DNA from: Flavobacteriaceae bacterium
GTDB taxonomy: Bacteria; Bacteroidota; Bacteroidia; Flavobacteriales; Flavobacteriaceae
Length of the DNA: 64,000 bases
Direction of reading: 5' to 3'
NCBI GenBank assembly: GCA_018402135.1
Contig: JAGYJF010000002.1
Location: forward strand, 248,001 to 312,000
The notes below the pieces were generated by a model, which worked only from the letters and a program-made list of their open reading frames with translations, ran no database searches and had not been told where the DNA came from. Positions within the stretch are counted from its first letter, which is position 1. Every line of letters starts with the position of its first letter. Made by a program: the position numbers and the translations under genes. Of the stretch, positions 42,087 to 49,287 are shown piece after piece.

Positions 42087-42110
42087 TTTCTGTAGGTACT
42101 AAGTATTAAT

Positions 42111-42143
42111 ACGGAAGACGAAAGACGGAAAAAGGGAAATGGG
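42111..42143. repeat. Purine-rich tract
   Basis: The plus strand here is almost all A and G with GGAAGACGAAAGACGG-like units in the 191-base gap after the PH-domain gene. It resembles the purine tract at 3151. No gene or clear promoter is seen in the gap. Confidence 0.35.
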
Positions 42144-42277
42144 CTATATTTTAAAAAAAATTTATTTAGTACTATTTTCAAAATAAAATATACGTTAAAA
42201 TACTTCACAATTTTTGTCATGACCAATATAATAGCACGACTTTTGATTGATTTAATAACAGCATAAAACCATCCTAT

Positions 42278-42763
42278 ATGTTAGTAGAATTTAGTTCCCT
42301 TCCTGAAACATCACGAGTTTGGATTTACCAAGCCAACCGATCTTTTACAGAACAAGAGATTGAAGAAATATCGCTCAAGCTGAATGATTTCATTACGCAT
42401 TGGACTGCACATGGCAGTGACTTACATTCTAGCTATACCATTAAATATAAAAGATTTATAGTTATTGGTTTAAACCAAGACTTAAATAAAGCAACTGGTT
42501 GTTCTATTGATGCATCGGTTAGTTTTATTCAACAGTTAGAACAAGACTATCAAGTAGATTTATTAGATAAAATGAACGTTTCGTATAAGCAAGGTGAATT
42601 TGTGGCTTACAAATCGTTAATTGATTTTAGACAAATGGCAAAGGATAAAGCTGTAGGTCCAAACACCATTGTGTTTAATAATTTAGTGAATAATATTGCA
42701 GAATTTAACGACAGTTGGGAAGTGCCCGCTAAGGAGAGTTGGCATAACCGTTTTATCAAGTAA
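42278..42763 (+). CDS. Conserved hypothetical protein (not an ABC ATPase)
   Basis: The 161-residue cytoplasmic protein is conserved in Bacteroidota, where it is often labelled an ABC transporter ATPase. I see no Walker A, Walker B or ABC signature, so that name is not supported. It is acidic, with a mixed alpha-beta pattern (SRVWIYQANRSFTEQEIEEI, FIVIGLNQDLNKATGCSIDASVSF). The function is unknown. It stands alone between the PH-domain genes and the GH3 fusion gene. Confidence 0.75.
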   Translation: MLVEFSSLPETSRVWIYQANRSFTEQEIEEISLKLNDFITHWTAHGSDLHSSYTIKYKRFIVIGLNQDLNKATGCSIDASVSFIQQLEQDYQVDLLDKMNVSYKQGEFVAYKSLIDFRQMAKDKAVGPNTIVFNNLVNNIAEFNDSWEVPAKESWHNRFIK

Positions 42764-42871
42764 TTTGTTAATGAATTTCTTTATAAATCTATCATAAATG
42801 TCATATTAAGAACTTTCATTTATACTAATTTGCAGCCATTATTAGTTAATTCATCAAAAGCCATTTAGACA

Positions 42872-45787
42872 GTGATAAATCATAAATACCTTATTTTATT
42901 TATAACTTTTTTCTTTTCAATTATCGTCTTCAGTCAGAACAATCCCTTGTTAGCAAAAGATATTGAAGCACAAAAGATGTGGGTAGATAGTATATACAAT
43001 ACCATGACCTTAGAAGAAAAAATTGGCCAACTATTCATGGTTCAAGTGTTTTCTGATAAGAATGAAGCCCATAAGTCTGAGATTTTAAAGCAAATAAAAG
43101 AACAACATATAGGTGGTGTTATATTTTCAAAAGGTGGACCAATGCGTCAAGCAAAACTCAATAATGAATTGCAATCAGCTTCAAAAATTCCTTTGTTAGT
43201 TGGCATGGATGCAGAATGGGGATTAAGTATGCGACTAGATTCTACCTATGCTTTTCCTTGGAATATGACCTTGGGTGCCTTAAACGACGATGCCTTAATA
43301 GAACAAACGGGGAAACATATTGGTGAACATTGTAAACGCCTAGGTGTACATTTTAATTTTGCGCCAGTGGTTGATATCAACACCAATCCAAACAATCCAA
43401 TAATCGGAAACCGTTCTTTTGGTGAGGATCGCAATAGAATCACGCGACAATCCTTAGCCTTTATGAAAGGTATGCAAGGGGCTGGAGTTATGGCAAATGC
43501 CAAACATTTTCCTGGTCATGGCGATACCGATACCGATTCGCATAAAACCTTACCAACGATTAATTTTAGTGCACAACGTATCGATTCGGTTGAGCTTTAT
43601 CCTTACAGAGAACTTATTAAAGAAGGTTTATCTAGCGTAATGGTAGCACACCTAAATGTTCCCGCCTTAGAAGCGCGTTCGGGTTATCCATCATCAATTT
43701 CAAAACATATCGTGACTAACATTCTTAAGGATAGCTTAGGATTTGAAGGTTTAATTTTTACAGATGCACTGAATATGAAAGGTGCTTCTAATTTTAGCGC
43801 TCCTGGCGATATTGATTTGGCAGCATTTATGGCAGGAAATGATGTGTTATTGATTTCAGAAAACGTGAAATTGGCAGTCACCAAAATTACGGATGCTTTA
43901 AACAATAAATTATTCACTGCAGAAAGACTAGCCCATTCGGTTAAAAAGATTTTAAGTTCTAAATACAAATTGGGTTTAAATAACTATAAATCTATACAGA
44001 CCGACCATTTAATCAGCGATTTAAACCGAATAGAAGACGACTTACTCTATGAAAAGTTAATGGAAAACGCCATTACCGTTGTAAAAAACACCAATCAAAA
44101 TTTACCTATTCGTCAACTTGAATCAAAAAAAATTGCCCATGTGAAATTTGGTAATGACGATGGCACTCCGTTTTTGGAAACTCTAAAAAAGTACACAAAG
44201 ATTCACGAAATTAAAGCAGATAAGTTAGATGACCTTCTTATTCAACTTAAAAATTACAATACGGTTATTGTAAGTCTGCACAAAACCAGCGATAATCCTT
44301 GGCGTAGTTATAAATTTACTGACCGAGAATTGGTTTGGCTATACGAAATAGCGCGTACAAATAATGTTATTCTAAATGTATTCGCAAACCCTTACAGTTT
44401 AATAGATTTAAAAACCACTGAAAATATCGAAAGTATCGTAGTGAGTTACCAAAATAGTAAAATAGCTCAAGAAAAATCAGCACAACTCATTTTTGGAGCT
44501 ATTGCAGCCAAAGGAACCTTACCAGTAAGTGCTGGAAAGCAATTTGCTACAGGTATTGGTTTGCAATACAATGCTATGAGCAGCTTGAGCTACGGATTGC
44601 CCGAAAGTGTTGGAATGGATTCAAATAAGCTGTTTAAAGTTGATTCAATCGCAAAATTAGCCATTGCCAAAGGGGCAACACCAGGTATTCAAATTGTAAT
44701 CGCCAGAAAAGGCAAGGTGTTTTACAACAAAAATTTTGGGTACCATACTTATGACAATAAAATTCCTGTAAAAGAATCTGATATTTTTGACATTGCCTCT
44801 TTAACCAAAATAATGGCAACTGTACCACTTATCATGGAATTACAAGAAAAAGGTGTTATAACTTTAGATACAAAACTCTCAGAGTTATTGCCGGAATATA
44901 GAGGCACCAACAAAGCCAATATTACATTAAAAACAATGTTATCCCATTTTGCACAATTAAAACCTTGGATTCCTTTTTACACAGCTACACTAGATGACAA
45001 TAATAAACCTTCACAGAAATATTACAGAAATCAAATGGATGATGTTTTTAATGTTGAAGTAAGCCCAAATCTTTATATGCGAAGTGATTACCAGGATTCC
45101 ATTCAAGATATTATAAAAAATTCGGACTTGTTAAGTAGGGTTCAATACCGTTATAGCGATTTACCTTATTTTATTTTGAAAAAATTTTTAGAAAATCATT
45201 ACGATAAATCTATGGCTGAGTTGGTGCAAGATCACTTTTACCGACCCCTAGGTGCCAATTATACCACTTACAATCCAACGGAAAAATTTAGCAAAAGCGC
45301 TATTTTACCAACAGAAATCGACGATTATTATCGTTACCAAACAGTTCATGGTTATGTGCATGACATGGGTGCTGCCATGCAAAACGGCGTTGGTGGTCAT
45401 GCTGGGGTATTCAGTAATGCCAACGATATGGCGAAACTAATGCAGCTGTATCTGCAAAAAGGATTTTACGGTGGAAGAAGGTACTTTTCGCCTGAAACAA
45501 TGGACGAGTTTAATAAATGTCATTTTTGCATAAATAATAACCGTCGCGGAATTGGATTTGACAAACCACAACTTGGTGATGCAGGTCCAACCTGTGGATG
45601 TTTATCAATGACTAGCTTTGGCCATTCAGGTTTTACCGGCACTTACGCCTGGGCAGACCCTGAGGAAGAAATCGTATATATATTCATGGCTAATAGAACC
45701 TATCCCAAAGCTACAACCAATTTACTGTTAAAAGAAAACATAAGAACCGATATTCAGCAGTATATTTACGATGCAATAATTAAATAA
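42872..45787 (+). CDS. GH3 beta-N-acetylglucosaminidase / serine beta-lactamase-fold fusion
   Basis: The 971-residue exported protein has a signal peptide (YLILFITFFFSIIVFSQ). Residues about 35-380 are a GH3 domain with the NagZ signature KHFPGHGDTDTDSHKTLP (211-228, His224) and nucleophile Asp298 in FTDALNMKG. Residues 400-560 form a GH3 C-terminal-like domain. From about 590 a class C beta-lactamase/esterase-fold domain follows, with Ser643-x-x-Lys646 (SLTK), a YSD motif and HSGFTG. This fusion is widespread in Bacteroidota and probably degrades peptidoglycan muropeptides. The start is a GTG. bshA starts 14 bases after it. Confidence 0.93.
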   Translation: MINHKYLILFITFFFSIIVFSQNNPLLAKDIEAQKMWVDSIYNTMTLEEKIGQLFMVQVFSDKNEAHKSEILKQIKEQHIGGVIFSKGGPMRQAKLNNELQSASKIPLLVGMDAEWGLSMRLDSTYAFPWNMTLGALNDDALIEQTGKHIGEHCKRLGVHFNFAPVVDINTNPNNPIIGNRSFGEDRNRITRQSLAFMKGMQGAGVMANAKHFPGHGDTDTDSHKTLPTINFSAQRIDSVELYPYRELIKEGLSSVMVAHLNVPALEARSGYPSSISKHIVTNILKDSLGFEGLIFTDALNMKGASNFSAPGDIDLAAFMAGNDVLLISENVKLAVTKITDALNNKLFTAERLAHSVKKILSSKYKLGLNNYKSIQTDHLISDLNRIEDDLLYEKLMENAITVVKNTNQNLPIRQLESKKIAHVKFGNDDGTPFLETLKKYTKIHEIKADKLDDLLIQLKNYNTVIVSLHKTSDNPWRSYKFTDRELVWLYEIARTNNVILNVFANPYSLIDLKTTENIESIVVSYQNSKIAQEKSAQLIFGAIAAKGTLPVSAGKQFATGIGLQYNAMSSLSYGLPESVGMDSNKLFKVDSIAKLAIAKGATPGIQIVIARKGKVFYNKNFGYHTYDNKIPVKESDIFDIASLTKIMATVPLIMELQEKGVITLDTKLSELLPEYRGTNKANITLKTMLSHFAQLKPWIPFYTATLDDNNKPSQKYYRNQMDDVFNVEVSPNLYMRSDYQDSIQDIIKNSDLLSRVQYRYSDLPYFILKKFLENHYDKSMAELVQDHFYRPLGANYTTYNPTEKFSKSAILPTEIDDYYRYQTVHGYVHDMGAAMQNGVGGHAGVFSNANDMAKLMQLYLQKGFYGGRRYFSPETMDEFNKCHFCINNNRRGIGFDKPQLGDAGPTCGCLSMTSFGHSGFTGTYAWADPEEEIVYIFMANRTYPKATTNLLLKENIRTDIQQYIYDAIIK

Positions 45788-45801
45788 TTAAAAAAAGTAA
45801 A

Positions 45802-46941
45802 ATGCGTGTAGGTATTGTATGTTATCCAACCTTTGGTGGCAGTGGTGTTGTGGCAACAGAATTAGGTTTGGAGCTTTCAAAAAAAGGTCATGAAATTCAT
45901 TTCATCACCTATAATTTACCTGTGCGCTTAGGTTTGCTGAACAAAAATGTGCATTTTCACGAAGTTCATGTACCTGAATATCCTTTATTTCATTACCAAC
46001 CATACGAATTAGCCTTGTCTAGCAAAATAGTTGATATGGTAAAATTACACGGCATTGAATTGTTACATGTACATTATGCCATTCCCCATGCTTATGCTGC
46101 CTATATGGCAAAACAAATGCTAAAGGAAGAAGGCATTCACCTTCCCATAGTAACTACCTTGCACGGTACCGATATAACTTTGGTTGGTAGCCATCCGTTT
46201 TACAAACCCGCCGTTACCTTCAGCATCAACAAATCTGATGCTGTTACTTCGGTTTCTCGCGATTTAAAAGCACATACTCTCAGAATATTTAACACTAAAA
46301 ATGAGATTGATGTTATTCCTAATTTTATTGATTTAGAAAGACATAAACATGGATTTACAGATTGCCAACGTGTTTTAATGGCTGAAGATCATGAACGCAT
46401 CATAACGCATATTAGTAACTTTAGAGAGGTAAAGCAAATACCTGATGTTATTAAGATATTCAATAACATTCAAAAGGTTATGCCGGCAAAATTAATGATG
46501 GTTGGAGAAGGACCAGAAAAAGAAAAGGCAGAAAACCTATGTGATAAATTAGGTATAAGTGAACAAGTAGTTTTTCTTGGTAACAGCAATGAGATTGATA
46601 AAATTCTTTGCTTTAGTGATTTATTCTTATTGCCTTCTAGAAGTGAGAGTTTTGGTTTGGCAGCTTTAGAGGCCATGGCTTCTGGTGTACCAGTAATCTC
46701 TACAAATACCGGTGGATTGCCCGAGGTTAATAAGCAAGGTTTTTCAGGATTTTTAAGCGATGTAAATGATGTAGAAGACATGAGCGAAAATGCCATAAAA
46801 ATACTAAGTGATCTGAATAATTTAGAGAAATTCAAACAAAACGCAAAGAAACAAGCACAACAATTTGATATTCACAAAATCGTACCCATGTATGAACGTG
46901 TTTATAAAAAAGCGCTTGATTATGTTACTGCCATAAAATAA
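45802..46941 (+). CDS. bshA: N-acetyl-alpha-D-glucosaminyl L-malate synthase BshA
   Basis: It catalyses the first step of bacillithiol synthesis, joining UDP-GlcNAc and L-malate. The 379-residue GT4 glycosyltransferase has the BshA N-terminus MRVGIVCYPTFGGSGVVATELG, the acceptor-site LLHVHYAIPHAYAAYMAKQ, TTLHGTDITLVG, and the nucleotide-sugar region SRSESFGLAALEAMASGVPVIS. Its TAA stop is part of the target duplication of an IS1182-family element that begins at the next base. The reading frame is intact. Confidence 0.95.
   Translation: MRVGIVCYPTFGGSGVVATELGLELSKKGHEIHFITYNLPVRLGLLNKNVHFHEVHVPEYPLFHYQPYELALSSKIVDMVKLHGIELLHVHYAIPHAYAAYMAKQMLKEEGIHLPIVTTLHGTDITLVGSHPFYKPAVTFSINKSDAVTSVSRDLKAHTLRIFNTKNEIDVIPNFIDLERHKHGFTDCQRVLMAEDHERIITHISNFREVKQIPDVIKIFNNIQKVMPAKLMMVGEGPEKEKAENLCDKLGISEQVVFLGNSNEIDKILCFSDLFLLPSRSESFGLAALEAMASGVPVISTNTGGLPEVNKQGFSGFLSDVNDVEDMSENAIKILSDLNNLEKFKQNAKKQAQQFDIHKIVPMYERVYKKALDYVTAIK
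46937..46941. repeat. Target-site duplication AATAA (left)
   Basis: AATAA directly precedes the left inverted repeat and recurs directly after the right one (48665-48669). The copy includes the bshA stop codon. Confidence 0.7.
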
Positions 46942-46946
46942 AAAGA

Positions 46947-46975
46947 GGCTGTCTGAAAAGGCAGTCTTTTTTTTT
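46947..46975 (+). terminator. Terminator-like hairpin in the IS left end
   Basis: GGCTGTC (46947-46953) can pair with GGCAGTC (46960-46966) with two G-U pairs, followed by nine T. It would stop read-through from bshA into the transposase gene and may now serve as the bshA terminator. Confidence 0.55.
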
Positions 46976-47007
46976 GCATTTTTTTCTGATAACTCTTAAC
47001 TTTAAGG

Positions 47008-48546
47008 ATGAGCAGAAAAGTTATTTTTAAGACCTATAACCAAGATCAGTTAAGTCTATTACCACCAAGTTATGATGATTTGGTACCAGCACATCATCCT
47101 GTACGTATTGTAAACACGATTATCGACCATGTTGATATTAGCGCATTAGAAAAGAGCTACAAAGGGGGAGGCACCTCGAGCTATCATCCGCGTATGTTAC
47201 TCAAGGTTATTATTTATGCCTATTTACGTAACTTATATTCTTCAAGAAAGATAGAACAAGCCTTACACGAGAACATTCATTTTATGTGGCTTAGTGGACA
47301 GAGCAAGCCAGATCACAATACCATAAACGATTTTAGAGGCAAACGCCTGCAAAAGCATTTAAAAAAAATCTTCCATCAAGTTGTTGTATTGCTTGCAGAA
47401 GAAGGTGTACTATCCTTAAAAGATATTTTTGTAGACGGCACCAAGATAGAGGCCAATGCCAATCGTTACACTTTTGTATGGGGCAAGAGTATAAAAACCA
47501 GTAAGGAGCGTATTAAAAAGCAACTAAATGAACTCTGGTCTTATGTTGAAAAAGTTTATAAAGAAGAACAAAAAACGCCCAATCAGCCAGACTTTGAAGC
47601 CATAGATATCCATAAAATAGAAGCCACCATCAACCAGATCAATGATGCCTTAAAAGGCAAAGACATCGACAAGAAAGTCAAGCAGAAGCTCAATTATGCC
47701 AAAAAGAACTGGCCTACCAATATGGCAAAGTACCAAAAACAAGAAGCTATTTTAAAAGCACGTAACAGCTATAGCAAAACAGATCCCGATGCCACTTTTA
47801 TGAGAATGAAAGACGACCATCTGCAAAACGGACAGCTCAAACCTGGGTATAATATACAGGCCTCCACCAATAACCAATACCTTACCAATTATACACTAGC
47901 GCAAACCACAGCAGATACCACTACACTAAAAGACCATGTAGCAGACCATATTGAAAACTATAATGAAACACCACAAACATTAACCGCAGATGCAGGTTAT
48001 GGAAGTGAAGAAAATTATACCGATTTAGAAGATAAAAACATTACCGCTTTTGTAAAATACAACTACTTCCATAAAGAACAACAAGACAAAAAGAAAGAAA
48101 AAACAAATCCCTTCCATCCAGACCAGCTCCAATATCATAAAGAAACAGACACCTATTACTGTCCTATGGGACAAGCCATGGCCAATATAGGTAGTTATAA
48201 AAAGAAAACACAAAATGGTTTTGAACAAGAAATACATCGCTACCAAGCTCAAAACTGCCAAGGATGTCCACTTAGAAGTCTCTGTCATAAATCCAAAGAC
48301 AATCGTATCATAGAACGCAATTACAATCTCATACGGCTAAAAGCAAAAGCAAAAACGCTACTTATCAGTGAGCAAGGAATCGCTAAAAGAAAGCAACGCT
48401 GCTGGGATGTGGAAGCTGTTTTTGGAAACATAAAACACAATATGAACTTTAAACGATTTATGTTAAGAGGAATTGATAAAGTAAATGTAGAAATAGGGTT
48501 AATTGCAATGGCACATAACCTTAAAAAGTACAGTTTAGCTATATAA
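47008..48546 (+). CDS. IS1182 family transposase
   Basis: The 512-residue DDE transposase is complete. It has the N-terminal DUF772-type domain (about 20-110; YHPRMLLKVIIYAYLRN), the first catalytic aspartate in IFVDGTKIEANANRY, the second in TADAGYGSEENY, a zinc-finger-like CPLRSLCHKS, and the glutamate in CWDVEAVFGNIKHNM. Nothing suggests inactivation. Confidence 0.95.
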   Translation: MSRKVIFKTYNQDQLSLLPPSYDDLVPAHHPVRIVNTIIDHVDISALEKSYKGGGTSSYHPRMLLKVIIYAYLRNLYSSRKIEQALHENIHFMWLSGQSKPDHNTINDFRGKRLQKHLKKIFHQVVVLLAEEGVLSLKDIFVDGTKIEANANRYTFVWGKSIKTSKERIKKQLNELWSYVEKVYKEEQKTPNQPDFEAIDIHKIEATINQINDALKGKDIDKKVKQKLNYAKKNWPTNMAKYQKQEAILKARNSYSKTDPDATFMRMKDDHLQNGQLKPGYNIQASTNNQYLTNYTLAQTTADTTTLKDHVADHIENYNETPQTLTADAGYGSEENYTDLEDKNITAFVKYNYFHKEQQDKKKEKTNPFHPDQLQYHKETDTYYCPMGQAMANIGSYKKKTQNGFEQEIHRYQAQNCQGCPLRSLCHKSKDNRIIERNYNLIRLKAKAKTLLISEQGIAKRKQRCWDVEAVFGNIKHNMNFKRFMLRGIDKVNVEIGLIAMAHNLKKYSLAI

Positions 48547-48664
48547 AATAGCTTTTACTTTTTTAAAAATCGAACTTTTAACACAGCATATCAAAAAAAA
48601 ACAATAAACTAAAAATACACAAAAAAGAAAATCGCCTAAAAATTACTTTTTAGACGACCTCTTT

Positions 48665-48669
48665 AATAA
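48665..48669. repeat. Target-site duplication AATAA (right)
   Basis: Second copy of the 5-bp duplication, immediately after the right inverted repeat. Confidence 0.7.
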
Positions 48670-48679
48670 ACTGTATGGT

Positions 48680-49156
48680 TTAAAATTGATATCTTACCCC
48701 TAGGGCAATATCAAAATTTACGTCGTCATTAAAATTTCCAAAACCTAGTTCAGGTCTAAAATCTAATGAAATCAGTAATGGAATATCGAAGTTGTATTCA
48801 ATACCTATATTACCCGCTGCAACTGCAAAAGTTTCACTATTATTATCGTTACGATCATTGTCATATGATCCTAAACCACCACCAAGACCAGCATACCAAT
48901 TAAAATCTCCTTCAATCGCCCAAACCCATTGGTATAGTCCAATAAGCTTGAAACCGTCGAAATCATTTCCGCTTCTCCAGCCAAGATCAAGTTCCAATCT
49001 GTTATTTCCACCTAAGGCACGTTGATAAGATACCTCGGTACCAAAGCCATTACCGCCGGCAAGTCTCAAACCTAGGGCGTTATCAGCAATTTCCTGTGAA
49101 TTTGCAGAAAAAGAAAACCCAATTACAATTAGGCTCAATAAAATTAGTTTTTTCAT
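48680..49156 (-). CDS. Small outer-membrane beta-barrel protein
   Basis: The 158-residue protein has a signal peptide (LILLSLIVIGFSFSANSQ) followed by alternating hydrophobic strands and turns (VSYQRALGGNNRLELDLGW, AIEGDFNWYAGLGGGLG), ending in LGVRYQF with the terminal aromatic typical of barrel proteins. It resembles small eight-stranded OmpX/OmpW-like porin-family proteins; the precise role is unknown. Its stop codon is 16 bases from the IS right end. Confidence 0.87.
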   Translation of the reverse strand: MKKLILLSLIVIGFSFSANSQEIADNALGLRLAGGNGFGTEVSYQRALGGNNRLELDLGWRSGNDFDGFKLIGLYQWVWAIEGDFNWYAGLGGGLGSYDNDRNDNNSETFAVAAGNIGIEYNFDIPLLISLDFRPELGFGNFNDDVNFDIALGVRYQF

Positions 49157-49287
49157 AATGTAAATTTAAAAATTAAGTTAGCATAGTTAATTTAACGCAC
49201 TGTTATGCATTTCTATTATATATAAGTCAATTATAGTGCCAGTAAATTAATATCTTTAAAGCTTACAAAATTAATATATCATTCTGC

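Larger units (their letters stand above)
46942..48664 (+). mobile_element. Intact IS1182-family insertion sequence
   Basis: The element is 1723 bp with imperfect terminal inverted repeats: AAAGAGGCTGTCTGAAAAG on the left and AAAGAGGTCGTCTAAAAAG on the right (reverse complement), 16 of 19 bases alike. A 5-bp direct repeat AATAA flanks it. One complete transposase gene fills it. The size and layout are typical of IS1182. It sits between bshA and a convergent outer-membrane gene whose stop is only 16 bases from the right end, so the insertion broke neither gene. Confidence 0.92.

Noticed and set aside
42278..42763. ABC transporter ATPase
   Set aside because: No Walker A, Walker B or signature motif is present.
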